Below, in pieces: positions 1-18,023 of a DNA stretch of 64,000 nt (position 1 is its first letter; each line of letters begins with the position of its first letter). The DNA lies in NCBI RefSeq assembly GCF_002101675.1, contig NZ_LQOY01000080.1, forward strand, positions 1-64,000. The letters are read 5' to 3'. Source of the DNA: Mycobacterium gordonae. Its GTDB lineage: Bacteria; Actinomycetota; Actinomycetes; Mycobacteriales; Mycobacteriaceae. The notes under the pieces are model-generated. The model made no database searches. It worked only from the letters and a program-made list of their open reading frames with translations, and was not told the DNA's origin. The position numbers and the translations under genes are program-made.

Positions 1-48
1 GACACCCCCGCCCAACGCTTAGCAGCCCTGCTCGATCAAGCCGCCTAA
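1..48 (+). CDS. C-terminal end of an upstream gene (partial)
   Basis: Frame 1 is open from the first base and ends at TAA 46-48, giving a 15-residue tail. In M. tuberculosis the gene upstream of wecA is the threonylcarbamoyl-AMP synthase Rv1301, so this may be its C-terminus, but the fragment is too short to recognise and could be chance. Confidence 0.3.
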   Translation, partial: DTPAQRLAALLDQAA

Positions 49-150
49 CCGCGTTGCACTAACCACTTGACATTGAGGCCCGATTTTCACCCTGGTTTCA
101 CGTTCGGCGACCCACGCGACCGAAGGTGCGGGCACACCGGTCTCAGGTTG

Positions 151-1359
151 GTGAAGTACGGTCTCGAGGTGTCCAGCGATGTGGCCAGCCTTGCCGGCCG
201 TTTGCTCGCTTTGTCCGATCGCAGCGCCGGAGTTCCGCTGCGCGAGCTCGCTCTGGTCGGGCTGACCGCCGCGATCATCACCTATTTCGCGACCGGGCCG
301 GTGCGCGTGCTCGCCACCCGACTCGGGGCGGTCGCCTATCCCCGGGAACGCGACGTACACGTGACACCCACGCCCCGCATGGGCGGTCTGGCCATGTTCC
401 TCGGCGTCGGCTCGGCCGTCTTCCTGGCCTCGCAGCTGCCCGCGCTCACCCGCGGCTTCGTCTACTCCACCGGCATGCCCGCGGTGCTCGTCGCCGGCGC
501 GGTGATCATGAGTATCGGTTTGATCGACGACCGCTGGGGTCTGGACGCCCTGACCAAGTTCGCCGGTCAGATCACCGCCGCCAGTGTGCTGGTCACCATG
601 GGTGTGGCGTGGAGCGTGCTGTACATCCCGGTCGGGGGCGTCGGCACGATCGTGCTCGACCAGGCCTCCTCGATTCTGCTGACACTGGCGCTGACCGTCT
701 CGATCGTCAACGCGATGAACTTCGTCGACGGCCTCGACGGATTGGCGGCCGGCCTGGGCCTCATCACGGCCCTCGCAATCTGCATGTTCTCGGTGGGTCT
801 GTTGCGTGACCACGGCGGTGACGTGCTCTACTACCCGCCCGCGGTGATCTCCGTGGTCCTCGCGGGTGCCTGCCTGGGCTTTCTGCCCCACAACTTCCAC
901 CGGGCCCGGATCTTCATGGGCGACTCCGGTTCGATGCTGATCGGCCTGATGCTGGCGGCGGCCTCCACGACCGCCGCCGGCCCCATTTCGCAGAACGCCT
1001 ACGGCGCTCGCGACGTGTTTGCTCTGCTATCGCCGTTCCTGCTGGTCGTGGCCGTCATGTTCGTGCCGATGCTCGACTTGCTGCTGGCGATCGTCCGGCG
1101 CACCCGGGCCGGCCGCAGCGCCTTCACCCCCGACAAGATGCACCTGCACCACCGGCTGCTGCAGATCGGCCACTCGCATCGCCGGGTGGTCCTGCTGATC
1201 TATCTGTGGGTGGGCATCGTCGCCTTCGGCGCGGCGAGCACGATCTTTTTCGACCCGCGCCATACTGCCGCGGTCATGTTGGGAGCAATCGCCGTCGCGG
1301 GCGTCGCGACCGTGATTCCGTTGCTGCGTCGCCGCGACGAGTACTACGACGATCAGTAG
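151..1359 (+). CDS. wecA: Decaprenyl-phosphate GlcNAc-1-phosphate transferase (WecA/Rfe)
   Basis: Integral membrane glycosyltransferase of the MraY/WecA family. It transfers GlcNAc-1-phosphate from UDP-GlcNAc to polyprenyl phosphate, the first step of the linker that joins arabinogalactan to peptidoglycan. About eleven hydrophobic segments are visible. Family motifs include an aspartate pair (GLIDDRWGLD, about residue 120), the NFVDGLDGLAAG loop (about residue 190), MGDSGS, and the conserved histidine motif MHLHHRLLQIGH near residue 330. The frame is open back to 67, but GTG 151 is preferred because it gives VKYGLEVSS, matching the known mycobacterial N-terminus, and a length of 402 residues (about 404 in M. 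tuberculosis). It lies directly before the ATP synthase operon, as in M. tuberculosis (Rv1302). Confidence 0.95.
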   Translation: MKYGLEVSSDVASLAGRLLALSDRSAGVPLRELALVGLTAAIITYFATGPVRVLATRLGAVAYPRERDVHVTPTPRMGGLAMFLGVGSAVFLASQLPALTRGFVYSTGMPAVLVAGAVIMSIGLIDDRWGLDALTKFAGQITAASVLVTMGVAWSVLYIPVGGVGTIVLDQASSILLTLALTVSIVNAMNFVDGLDGLAAGLGLITALAICMFSVGLLRDHGGDVLYYPPAVISVVLAGACLGFLPHNFHRARIFMGDSGSMLIGLMLAAASTTAAGPISQNAYGARDVFALLSPFLLVVAVMFVPMLDLLLAIVRRTRAGRSAFTPDKMHLHHRLLQIGHSHRRVVLLIYLWVGIVAFGAASTIFFDPRHTAAVMLGAIAVAGVATVIPLLRRRDEYYDDQ

Positions 1360-1586
1360 TAGGTCCGGTTCCCCTATGGTAAGGTGCTGGTAGAACCCCG
1401 AAATAAACCTCGCGGGTTGCCGGCTCCCCGGCCCGTCGGATGGGCTTCCGGTGCCGCCGGACGAAGACCGACACAGGGAGCTACCCCTTGGGTAAGTCCA
1501 GCGTGACCCTTGCGATACGCTCGGCGGGCCACGGATCAGTCGATCACGTGGTTTCCGCTCCACCAACCTGGGATTGAGGTGCTGCA

Positions 1587-2081
1587 GTGACGACACCAGC
1601 GCAGGACGCGCCGTTGGTGTTTCCCGCTGTTGCGTTCCGTCCCGTTCGGCTGTTCCTCATCAGCCTGGGGGTGACGGCGGTGGCGACACTGGTCGCCGGC
1701 TACGCCGGTCATCCGGTGGTCGGGGCGTTCTTCGGAATCGGGTTGCTGCTTGGTTTGCTCAACGCACTGATGGTGCGGCGTTCGGTGGAGTCGATCACCG
1801 CGCGCGATCACCCGCTGAAGCGATCGATGGCCATCAACTCGGCTTCGCGCGTCGCGATCATCACCATTCTGGCGCTGATCATCGCCTTCATCTTCCGGCC
1901 CGAAGGTCTGGGCGTGGTGTTCGGCCTGGCGCTCTTCCAGGTGCTGCTGGTGGCATCGACCGCGCTGCCGGTGTGGAAGAAGCTGCGCACCGGCGAGCCG
2001 GACGGGCCGCTCGAGGGGCAGGAAGGTGCAGTAGTGACGGGATTGGACGGCACGGAAGGGAGGAGCGCCGGCGATGACTGA
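1587..2081 (+). CDS. atpI: ATP synthase protein I-like membrane protein
   Basis: Small protein (164 residues) with four predicted hydrophobic segments, corresponding in position to Rv1303 and weakly like AtpI, which is thought to help assemble the c-ring. GTG 1587 starts 227 bp after wecA, and that gap (1360-1586) holds the probable atp operon promoter, including a TAAGGT -10-like hexamer near 1380. The last 8 bases overlap atpB, suggesting translational coupling. The hydrophilic C-terminus after residue 130 is low in conservation. The role is inferred from position. Confidence 0.8.
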   Translation: MTTPAQDAPLVFPAVAFRPVRLFLISLGVTAVATLVAGYAGHPVVGAFFGIGLLLGLLNALMVRRSVESITARDHPLKRSMAINSASRVAIITILALIIAFIFRPEGLGVVFGLALFQVLLVASTALPVWKKLRTGEPDGPLEGQEGAVVTGLDGTEGRSAGDD

Positions 2082-2829
2082 GTCGATCCTGGCCGAAGGC
2101 TCAATTGAGGTCGGCCATCACGACACCGCCAAATGGCTTGGTCTGACGGTCAACGTCGACACCATCACGTCGACGGCGCTCGCCGCACTGATCGTCATCG
2201 GGTTGGCTTTCTACCTGAAGTCCAAGGTCACCTCGACCGACGTGCCCGGCGGCGTACAGCTGTTCTTCGAGGCGATCACCATTCAGATGCGCAGTCAGGT
2301 CGAGGCCGCAATCGGGATGCGGATCGCGCCGTTCGTGCTGCCGCTCGCGGTGACCATCTTCGTGTTCATCCTGATCTCGAACTGGCTGTCGGTGCTACCG
2401 CTGCAGTACAAGGACAAAGAAGGCAAGACCACCGAGCTGCTCTCGTCGGCCGCGGCCGACATCAACTACGTGCTGGCGCTGGCCCTGTTCGTGTTCGTCT
2501 GCTATCACGCGGCCGGGATCTGGCGTCGCGGCATCATCGGGCACCCGATCAAGGTGCTCAAGGGACACGTGGCGATCCTCGCGCCGATCAACGTCGTCGA
2601 AGAACTCGCCAAGCCGATTTCGTTGTCGCTCCGACTTTTCGGCAACATCTTCGCCGGCGGCATCCTGGTCGCGCTGATCGCGCTTTTCCCGCCCTACGTA
2701 CTGTGGCTGCCGAACGCGATCTGGAAGTCGTTCGACCTGTTCGTCGGCGCCATCCAGGCCTTCATCTTCGCGCTGCTGACGATCCTGTACTTCAGCCAGG
2801 CGATGGAACTAGAAGAGGACCACCACTAA
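2074..2829 (+). CDS. atpB: ATP synthase F0 subunit a
   Basis: Subunit a (251 residues) forms the two proton half-channels against the c-ring. The sequence has about five to six membrane helices. The essential arginine lies in [14 protein letters not shown] (about residue 188), and the C-terminal helix carries the conserved [13 protein letters not shown] stretch. ATG 2074 lies inside the end of atpI in a different frame. It is followed by a 45-bp gap with a strong ribosome binding site ahead of atpE. Confidence 0.97.
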   Translation: MTESILAEGSIEVGHHDTAKWLGLTVNVDTITSTALAALIVIGLAFYLKSKVTSTDVPGGVQLFFEAITIQMRSQVEAAIGMRIAPFVLPLAVTIFVFILISNWLSVLPLQYKDKEGKTTELLSSAAADINYVLALALFVFVCYHAAGIWRRGIIGHPIKVLKGHVAILAPINVVEELAKPISLSLRLFGNIFAGGILVALIALFPPYVLWLPNAIWKSFDLFVGAIQAFIFALLTILYFSQAMELEEDHH

Positions 2830-3120
<291 letters not shown>

Positions 3121-3126
3121 TTCGCT

Positions 3127-3666
3127 GTGATGGGTGACCCGACCTCTCTTGCTTCGGCTGTGAACTTTGCAGCAGAGGAAGGCGGCCAAAGCAACTTCCT
3201 CATCCCGAACGGCACCTTCTTCTTCGTGCTGGCCATCTTCCTGGTGGTGCTCGGAGTTATCGGCACGTTCGTCGTGCCGCCGATTCTGAGGGTGCTCAAG
3301 GAACGCGACAACATGGTGGCCAAGACTCAGGCCGACAGCAAGAAGGCGGCCGAGCAGTTCGCCGCCGCCGATGCCGACTACGAGAAGGCCTTGAAGGACG
3401 CGCGGGTTGAAGCGGGCGCCTTCCGCGACAATGCGCGGACAGAGGGTCGGAAGGTCATCGACGACGCGCGAGCTCGCGCCGAGCAGCAGGTGGCAGAGAT
3501 GTTGGCCCAGGCCAACGAGCAATTGAAGCGGGAGCGCGACGCCGTGGAATTGGATCTGCGTGCCAATGTCGGTTCCATCTCCGCGACGCTGGCCTCTCGA
3601 GTGCTCGGCGTGGAAGTCAACCCCGCAGCTGCGACGTCAGAAGCGACTTCGAAAGCGACGAGGTAG
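3127..3666 (+). CDS. atpF: ATP synthase F0 subunit b
   Basis: Peripheral stalk subunit b (179 residues): a short N-terminal segment, one membrane helix (about residues 28-55), then a long charged, Ala/Glu/Arg-rich coiled coil to about residue 155. The start is GTG 3127 or the next codon ATG 3130, and the sequence does not decide between them. It pairs with the b' part of the AtpH fusion encoded 7 bp downstream. Confidence 0.95.
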   Translation: MMGDPTSLASAVNFAAEEGGQSNFLIPNGTFFFVLAIFLVVLGVIGTFVVPPILRVLKERDNMVAKTQADSKKAAEQFAAADADYEKALKDARVEAGAFRDNARTEGRKVIDDARARAEQQVAEMLAQANEQLKRERDAVELDLRANVGSISATLASRVLGVEVNPAAATSEATSKATR

Positions 3667-3673
3667 TCACCAT

Positions 3674-5014
3674 ATGTCGACATTTATCGGACAGCTGATC
3701 GGGTTCGCGGCCATCGTGCTGCTGGTCTGGCGGTATGTCGTGCCGCCGGTCCGCCGACTGATGACCGCCCGCCAGGAGACGGTGCGTCAGCAGTTGAAGG
3801 ACTCGGAGAAGGCGGCGCAGCGCCTCACCGAATCGACCACAGCACACAGTAGGGCCGTGGAACGCGCGAAGGAAGAGGCCGCGCAGCTCGTCGAAGAGGC
3901 CAAGTCCGACTCCGAACGCATCGAAGAGCAGATGCGGGCGCAGGCCGAAAGCGAGGCGGAACGCATCAAGGCGCAGGGCGCGCGTCAAACCGAGCTGCTG
4001 CGGGCGCAACTGACCCGTCAGCTCCGGTTGGAGCTGGGTCACGAATCGGTGCGCCAGGCAAGCGAATTGGTGCGCAGCTATGTTGCCGACGCCCAGCAGC
4101 AGGCATCGACCGTCGACCGTTTCCTTGACGAACTCGACGACATGGCACCTGAGCCGGTCGAGGTGGAATACCCGGTGCTGGCCAAGATGCGCTCGGCGAG
4201 CCGCCACGCGGTGGGCAATCTGGTGGACCGTTTCGACACCCTCGCAAAAGACCTCGACAACCAGGGTCTGACCACGCTGTCCGACGAGCTGGTGTCGGTG
4301 GCGAAGATGCTGAACCAGGAGGTCGTGGTCACCCGCTATCTCACCGTGCCGGCCGAAGACGCATCCCCTCGTGTCAGGTTGATCGAGCGGCTGTTCGAGG
4401 GCAAGGTCGCCGATCCCACCCTCGACGTGCTGCGCACCGCCGTTTCCGAGCGTTGGTCGGCGAACGGCGATCTGGTCGACGCGATCGAGCATGTCTCGCG
4501 CCAGGCTCTGCTCGCGGTCGCCGAACAGGACGGCAGCGTCGACGAAGTCGAAGACCAGCTGTTCCGGTTCTCGCGCATCCTCGACGCACAGCCGCGACTC
4601 GGCATCCTGTTGGGCGATTACACGACCGACGCCGACCGGCGAGTCGGGTTGCTGCGCAACGTACTTGAGAGCTCGGGCAGCTCGGTGAATCCGGTCGCTC
4701 TGGCGCTGCTGTCTCAGACGGTCGAGTTGTTGCGGGGCACGCCGGCCGAAGAGGCGGTGCTGCTGCTCGCCCAGGTGGCGGTCGCCCGCCGCGGCGAAGT
4801 CGTGGCGCAGGTCAGTGCTGCGGCGGAACTCAGTGACGCTCAACGCACCCGGCTCAGCGAGGTATTGGGCCGCATCTACGGTCACCCGGTGGCGGTCCAG
4901 CTGCAGGTCGATTCCGACCTGCTCGGCGGGCTGCTGCTCTCGGTGGGTGACGAGGTGATCGACGGCACTCTCAAGTCACGGCTGGCCGCTGCCGAGGCCC
5001 AGTTACCCGACTAA
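3674..5014 (+). CDS. atpH: ATP synthase b'-delta fusion subunit
   Basis: A fusion characteristic of mycobacteria: residues about 1-165 are a b'-type stalk (one membrane helix, then coiled coil) and residues about 170-446 are the delta subunit that caps F1. The frame is open from 3560, but ATG 3674 is chosen because it gives the membrane segment [19 protein letters not shown] at the N-terminus and 446 residues, equal to the M. tuberculosis protein. The delta part ends with the conserved [19 protein letters not shown] region. The 59-bp gap to atpA has no visible terminator. Confidence 0.95.
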   Translation: MSTFIGQLIGFAAIVLLVWRYVVPPVRRLMTARQETVRQQLKDSEKAAQRLTESTTAHSRAVERAKEEAAQLVEEAKSDSERIEEQMRAQAESEAERIKAQGARQTELLRAQLTRQLRLELGHESVRQASELVRSYVADAQQQASTVDRFLDELDDMAPEPVEVEYPVLAKMRSASRHAVGNLVDRFDTLAKDLDNQGLTTLSDELVSVAKMLNQEVVVTRYLTVPAEDASPRVRLIERLFEGKVADPTLDVLRTAVSERWSANGDLVDAIEHVSRQALLAVAEQDGSVDEVEDQLFRFSRILDAQPRLGILLGDYTTDADRRVGLLRNVLESSGSSVNPVALALLSQTVELLRGTPAEEAVLLLAQVAVARRGEVVAQVSAAAELSDAQRTRLSEVLGRIYGHPVAVQLQVDSDLLGGLLLSVGDEVIDGTLKSRLAAAEAQLPD

Positions 5015-5073
5015 TTCAAAGCCCGACGGAAACCCGACCGAGTCAACACAACGAAGTAGGAAGACGAAAAGCC

Positions 5074-6738
<1,665 letters not shown>

Positions 6739-6744
6739 CTAAGA

Positions 6745-9131
<2,387 letters not shown>

Positions 9132-9170
9132 CGCGGGACTCCTTCCGGCTGACTCGAAAGGTGGTGTGGC

Positions 9171-9536
9171 ATGGCTGAATTGAACGTTCAGATCGTCGCC
9201 GTCGACCGTGAGATCTGGTCGGGCGAGGCGACGTTCCTCTTCACCCGCACCACCTCTGGGGAGATCGGCATCCTGCCCCACCACATTCCGCTGGTGGCCC
9301 AGCTGGTCGACGACGCCATGGTGCGTGTCGAACGGGAAGGCGAAGACGACCTGCGGGTCGCGGTCGATGGCGGTTTCCTCACGGTGACCGAAGAGGGCGT
9401 GACTGTTCTCGCCGAGTCCGCGGAGTTCGAGAAGGACATCGACGAGAGCGCTGCCAGACAGGACTCCGAATCGGACGATCCCCACGTTGCGGCCCGGGGG
9501 CGCGCGAGGTTGCGCGCCGTCGGCGCGCTCGACTGA
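9171..9536 (+). CDS. atpC: ATP synthase F1 subunit epsilon
   Basis: Epsilon subunit (121 residues): an N-terminal beta barrel (motif [17 protein letters not shown]), then a short helical C-terminus. In mycobacteria this C-terminal domain is shorter than in E. coli, and the length here fits. It is the last structural gene of the operon. The next gene starts 8 bp later, so the transcript probably continues. Confidence 0.95.
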   Translation: MAELNVQIVAVDREIWSGEATFLFTRTTSGEIGILPHHIPLVAQLVDDAMVRVEREGEDDLRVAVDGGFLTVTEEGVTVLAESAEFEKDIDESAARQDSESDDPHVAARGRARLRAVGALD

Positions 9537-9544
9537 TTCCCGCG

Positions 9545-9988
9545 ATGAGCGCGCCCATGGTCGGCATGGTCGTGCTCGTCGTCCTGCTGGGAGCGGCCGT
9601 ACTTGCCCTGAGTTTCAGGTTGTGGAAACTGCGCCGGGGCGGAACGGCTGCCATCATGCGGGATATCCCCGCGGTGGGCGGGCACGGGTGGCGTCACGGT
9701 GTGATCCGTTATCGAGGCGGTGAAGCGGCGTTCTACCGGCTCTCCAGCCTGCGTCTCTGGCCGGATCGCCGGCTGAGCCGGCGCGGGGTGGAGGTGGTGG
9801 CCAGACGCGCGCCACGGGGCGACGAATTCGACATCATGACCGACGAAATCGTGGTACTGGAACTGCGTGACACCACCCAGGATCGGCGGCTGGGATACGA
9901 AATCGCCTTGGACAGAGGGGCTTTGACCGCTTTTCAGTCGTGGCTCGAGTCGCGGCCCTCACCGCGCGCCCGGCGCCGCAGCGTCTGA
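9545..9988 (+). CDS. DUF2550 membrane protein
   Basis: Protein of 147 residues with one N-terminal membrane helix (about residues 5-25) followed by a cytoplasmic basic domain. It corresponds in position to Rv1312, which always follows atpC in mycobacteria. Conserved features seen are GWRHGVIRYRG and the C-terminal WLESRPSPRARRR tail. The function is unknown. The 8-bp spacing from atpC indicates co-transcription with the ATP synthase. Confidence 0.85.
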   Translation: MSAPMVGMVVLVVLLGAAVLALSFRLWKLRRGGTAAIMRDIPAVGGHGWRHGVIRYRGGEAAFYRLSSLRLWPDRRLSRRGVEVVARRAPRGDEFDIMTDEIVVLELRDTTQDRRLGYEIALDRGALTAFQSWLESRPSPRARRRSV

Positions 9989-9990
9989 CT

Positions 9991-10003
9991 GGGCGAGCAG
10001 ACG
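9991..10003. repeat. Half copy of the GCGAGCAGACGC palindrome
   Basis: The sequence GGCGAGCAGACGC matches one arm of the palindrome found in full at 17459, 27091, 34307 and 52148. The matching right arm is absent. A different terminator hairpin lies immediately downstream between the same convergent genes, so this looks like a decayed copy. Confidence 0.6.
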
Positions 10004-10024
10004 CCAACGTACCCATTCCGCACC

Positions 10025-10067
10025 TTAAAAGGGCACCTTCATGTTCCCCCTCAAGCGGGAGGTGCCC
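10025..10067 (-). terminator. Intrinsic terminator of the cobalamin adenosyltransferase gene
   Basis: Inverted repeat GGGCACCT (10031-10038) / AGGTGCCC (10060-10067) with a 21-base loop. Read on the minus strand it is followed by TTTT (10030-10027). The stop codon of the gene (10051-10053) lies in the loop, so the terminator overlaps the last codons. It could also stop plus-strand transcription from the atp operon. Confidence 0.7.
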
Positions 10068-10656
10068 CCAGCTCGTCACCCTTCGCGCCGCCGCCGCCGG
10101 GCCGCCACAGCACGTCCCCGTCCGGATTGGCTACCCGCGACAGGATGAACAGCAGATCCGAAAGCCGGTTGAGGTACTTGGCGGGCAACACACTCATGTC
10201 GTCGGGGTGCGCGTCGACGGCGGCCCACGCCGCCCGCTCGGCGCGGCGGACCACGGTGCGGGCCACGTGCAACAGCGCCGACAGCGGCGAACCACCAGGC
10301 AGCACAAAAGAATTCAGGGCAGGCAGGGATTCGTTGTAGGTGTCACACCAGTCCTCGAGCCGATCGATGTAGGCCTGGGTGATGCGCAGCGGGGGATGCT
10401 CAGGGTTATCCACCACCGGAGTGGAAAGGTCCGCGCCGGCGTCGAACAGGTCGTTCTGGATCTGCCGCAGCACGTCACCGATCTGCTCCGAAGGGCCGCC
10501 CAGTGCCACCGCCACCCCGATCGCCGAGTTGGCCTCATCACAATCTGCGTAGGCCACCAGGCGCGGGTCGTTCTTGGACACCCGTGAGAAATCGCTCAAT
10601 CCCGTGGTGCCGTCGTCACCCGTCCGGGTATATATGCGGGTCAGATGGACTGCCAT
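10051..10656 (-). CDS. Cob(I)alamin adenosyltransferase, PduO type
   Basis: ATP:cob(I)alamin adenosyltransferase (201 residues) makes adenosylcobalamin, cofactor of methylmalonyl-CoA mutase. Family motifs are TRTGDDGTTGL (ATP binding, residues 8-18), the SFVLPGGSPLSALLHVARTVVRRAER region and LNRLSDLLFILSR near the C-terminus. The start ATG 10656 gives MAVHLTRIYTRTGDDG, as in Rv1314c, in preference to the ORF start at 10698. The last ten residues (Gly-rich, then DELGAPPA) are encoded inside the terminator and are unlikely to be structural. Confidence 0.93.
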   Translation of the reverse strand: MAVHLTRIYTRTGDDGTTGLSDFSRVSKNDPRLVAYADCDEANSAIGVAVALGGPSEQIGDVLRQIQNDLFDAGADLSTPVVDNPEHPPLRITQAYIDRLEDWCDTYNESLPALNSFVLPGGSPLSALLHVARTVVRRAERAAWAAVDAHPDDMSVLPAKYLNRLSDLLFILSRVANPDGDVLWRPGGGGAKGDELGAPPA

Positions 10657-10727
10657 GGGCAAAACGGTACCCGGCTGACTGAGTCCGCTGACTGACAAGG
10701 GGATACCGCTTCACTAGACTGACCCGG

Positions 10728-11981
10728 GTGGCGGAGCGATTCGTGGTGACTGGTGGCAACCGGTTGTCAGGCGAAGTCGCCGTCGGGGGCGCCAAGAACA
10801 GCGTCTTGAAGCTGATGGCCGCGACGCTGCTGGCCGAGGGCACCAGCACCATTACGAACTGTCCCGACATCCTCGACGTTCCCTTGATGGCCGAGGTGTT
10901 GCGGGGCTTGGGCGCGACCGTTGAACTCGACGGCGACGTCGCCCGCATCACCTCCCCGGATGAACCCAAGTATGACGCCGACTTCGCGGCCGTGCGCCAG
11001 TTCCGGGCGTCGGTATGTGTGCTGGGGCCGCTGGTCGGCCGATGCAAGAAGGCCAGGGTGGCGCTACCTGGCGGCGATGCGATCGGCTCGCGGCCGTTGG
11101 ACATGCACCAAGCCGGCCTGCGTCAGCTGGGCGCGCAATGCAATATCGAGCACGGATGCGTGGTCGCTGAGGCAGAGACGTTGCGCGGGGCCGAGATTCA
11201 GCTCGAGTTCCCGTCCGTGGGCGCCACCGAGAATATTTTGATGGCCGCGGTGGTGGCCGAGGGCGTCACCGTCATCCATAACGCGGCGCGCGAACCCGAC
11301 GTGGTCGACCTCTGCACGATGCTGAACCAGATGGGCGCCCAGATCGAAGGCGCCGGGTCTCCGACCATGACCATCACCGGTGTGCCACGGCTGCACCCGA
11401 CCGAGCACCGCGTCATCGGGGACCGCATCGTGGCTGCGACCTGGGGCATCGCCGCGGCGATGACCCGCGGCGACATCACGGTGACGGGAATAGATCCGTC
11501 GCATCTGCAGTTGGTCCTGCACAAGCTGCATGACGCGGGGGCCACGGTCACCCAGACCGACGACAGCTTCCGGGTGGTGCAGTATGAGCGCCCGAAGGCG
11601 GTCAATGTCGCCACGTTGCCGTTTCCGGGGTTCCCGACTGACTTGCAGCCCATGGCGATTGCGCTGGCCTCAATCGCCGACGGCACCTCCATGATCACCG
11701 AGAACGTGTTCGAGGCGCGCTTCCGGTTCGTCGAGGAAATGATCCGGTTGGGTGCGGACGCCCGCACCGACGGACACCACGCCGTGGTGCGCGGTTTGCC
11801 TCAGCTCTCGAGCGCGCCGGTGTGGTGTTCGGACATCCGGGCCGGCGCCGGCCTGGTCCTCGCGGGTCTCGTCGCAGACGGAGACACCGAGGTCCACGAC
11901 GTTTTTCACATCGATCGCGGCTACCCGTTGTTCGTGGAGAACCTCGCGATTTTGGGAGCGGAGATCGAGCGGGTACAGTAG
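10728..11981 (+). CDS. murA: UDP-N-acetylglucosamine 1-carboxyvinyltransferase
   Basis: MurA catalyses the first committed step of peptidoglycan synthesis, enolpyruvyl transfer to UDP-GlcNAc. It has 417 residues and an inside-out alpha/beta barrel. The N-terminal GGAKNS motif (Lys contact) and the [14 protein letters not shown] stretch are present. As in M. tuberculosis MurA, the active-site position usually held by Cys appears to be Asp in this PGGDAIG loop, the form known to be naturally fosfomycin resistant. The GTG start is at 10728. The rRNA operon follows, the standard mycobacterial arrangement. Confidence 0.96.
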   Translation: MAERFVVTGGNRLSGEVAVGGAKNSVLKLMAATLLAEGTSTITNCPDILDVPLMAEVLRGLGATVELDGDVARITSPDEPKYDADFAAVRQFRASVCVLGPLVGRCKKARVALPGGDAIGSRPLDMHQAGLRQLGAQCNIEHGCVVAEAETLRGAEIQLEFPSVGATENILMAAVVAEGVTVIHNAAREPDVVDLCTMLNQMGAQIEGAGSPTMTITGVPRLHPTEHRVIGDRIVAATWGIAAAMTRGDITVTGIDPSHLQLVLHKLHDAGATVTQTDDSFRVVQYERPKAVNVATLPFPGFPTDLQPMAIALASIADGTSMITENVFEARFRFVEEMIRLGADARTDGHHAVVRGLPQLSSAPVWCSDIRAGAGLVLAGLVADGDTEVHDVFHIDRGYPLFVENLAILGAEIERVQ

Positions 11982-12038
11982 CCGAGTCACGCCCGATCGG
12001 CGAGATCACCTCCCAAAGAAGATGATCGAAACCAGGAC

Positions 12039-12068
12039 TTGACGCCCCAGCCGGATCTGTATTAAGCT
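12039..12068 (+). promoter_or_regulatory. rRNA operon promoter (P1-like)
   Basis: The -35 hexamer TTGACG (12039-12044) and -10 hexamer TAAGCT (12063-12068) are separated by 18 bp, and transcription would start near 12075. Order and spacing match the known mycobacterial rrnA P1 promoter downstream of murA. Confidence 0.8.
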
Positions 12069-12099
12069 GGCAGGGTTGCCCCGAAACGGGCGAAAACAT

Positions 12100-12280
12100 A
12101 GCGAGAAGTGTTGTTTGAGAACTCAATAGTGTGTTTGGTGAATTGTTTTGTTGTTGTTTTTTTGACTACACCTAGCACTCCCCGTGTGTGGGTGTAGTCG
12201 CAATCATTGATGCCAGTTTTGGTGTCTTTTTGTTAGATCAGATTTTCTCTGATTGTGAATTCACCTCGTTATCGAGGGGT
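12100..12280 (+). other. rRNA leader with antitermination and processing signals
   Basis: Transcribed spacer before 16S. It contains the conserved mycobacterial leader segment starting with TTGAGAACTCAATAGTG (about 12115), followed by T-rich BoxA-like sequence. A related TTTGAGAACTGGATAGTGG segment recurs in the 16S-23S spacer near 13985, as expected for elements that load the antitermination complex. Confidence 0.65.
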
Positions 12281-17198
<4,918 letters not shown>

Positions 17199-17281
17199 AA
17201 CCAATCGCAACCACTATTCGTTCGTCGACCGCAAGGTCGATCAACACCGCACCCCGCCACCAAACACAAATTTAAATAGAG

Positions 17282-17397
17282 TTACGGCGGCCACAGCGAC
17301 AGGGAAACGCCCGGTCCCATCCCGAACCCGGAAGCTAAGCCTGTCAGCGCCGATGATACTGCCCTCTTCGGGTGGAAAAGTAGGACACCGCCGAACA
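17282..17397 (+). rRNA. rrf: 5S ribosomal RNA
   Basis: About 116 bases beginning TTACGGCGGCCACAGCG and ending ACACCGCCGAACA. The central CCGAACCCGGAAGCTAAGCC is typical of 5S rRNA. It lies 83 bases after 23S and closes the operon. Confidence 0.96.
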
Positions 17398-17402
17398 TAC
17401 AC

Positions 17403-17436
17403 AAAAACACCCCCATTAATTTGGGGGTGTTTTTGC
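17403..17436 (+). terminator. Intrinsic terminator of the rRNA operon
   Basis: AAAAACACCCCC paired with GGGGGTGTTTTT across an eight-base loop. The stem ends in a run of T, a classic intrinsic terminator directly after 5S. Confidence 0.9.
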
Positions 17437-17458
17437 ATTCCCGGGGCGGGACCCAGTT

Positions 17459-17522
17459 GCGCGAGCAGACGCAAAAGCCCCCTTTTCGACGCCAAAAAGG
17501 GGGCTTTTGCGTCTGCTCGCGC
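17459..17522. repeat. GCGAGCAGACGC palindrome, copy 1 (probable bidirectional terminator)
   Basis: Almost perfect inverted repeat: GCGCGAGCAGACGCAAAAGC on the left, its complement on the right and a loop of about 15 bases. It lies between the rRNA operon and the convergent ogt gene. It belongs to the same family as 27091, 34307 and 52148 and resembles the M. tuberculosis palindrome I recall being described as TRIT. There is no T tract after the outer stem. Confidence 0.8.
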
Positions 17523-17525
17523 AGG

Positions 17526-18023
17526 CTAGTCGAACAATGTCAGGTCTGCCGGCGTCCGCCGCTTCTCCAAGGAGAGCAGCGTTTGTTTGCGATCGAGCCC
17601 ACCGCCATAGCCGGTCAATTTGCCGGCCGCTCCGATCACGCGATGACACGGCACGATAATGGCGACGGGATTGTGCCCATTGGCCAGTCCCACAGCCCGC
17701 GCGGCACCCGGGGCTCCGATCTGCTCGGCGATCTGCCCGTAGGACCGCGTTTCGCCGTACGGAATGGTCAGCAGCGCCTGCCACACGCGCCGCTGAAATT
17801 CTGTGCCGCGCAGATCCATCTGCACGTCGAAATCACAGAGGTCGCCGGCGAAATAGGCCTCGAGTTGGCCCACCACGTCGGAAAACACGCTCTCATCGAG
17901 AGTCCAGTCCGCGCGGCTCGGTTCATAGGTCTGGTCGACCATCCGCAAATTGGTCAGCATTCCGTCGCGTCCGGCCAAGGTCAGCGGACCGATGGGGCTG
18001 TCGATTGTGCGGTAGTGAATCAT
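17526..18023 (-). CDS. ogt: Methylated-DNA-protein-cysteine methyltransferase
   Basis: Suicide repair protein (165 residues) that moves the methyl group from O6-methylguanine to its own cysteine. The active-site motif is IVPCHRVIG (Cys about residue 126), with the helix-turn-helix region YGETRSYGQIAEQIG before it and the conserved NGHNP turn. The frame extends to 18296, but ATG 18023 is correct: it overlaps the TGA of alkA as ATGA and gives MIHYRTIDSPIGPLTL, the normal N-terminus. It is translationally coupled to alkA, an alkylation-response operon as in Rv1317c-Rv1316c. Confidence 0.95.
   Translation of the reverse strand: MIHYRTIDSPIGPLTLAGRDGMLTNLRMVDQTYEPSRADWTLDESVFSDVVGQLEAYFAGDLCDFDVQMDLRGTEFQRRVWQALLTIPYGETRSYGQIAEQIGAPGAARAVGLANGHNPVAIIVPCHRVIGAAGKLTGYGGGLDRKQTLLSLEKRRTPADLTLFD

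Noticed and set aside
3617..4885. Long minus-strand ORF opposite atpH
   Set aside because: Complement of the fusion subunit gene; His/Gln/Arg-rich low-complexity product typical of antisense frames.
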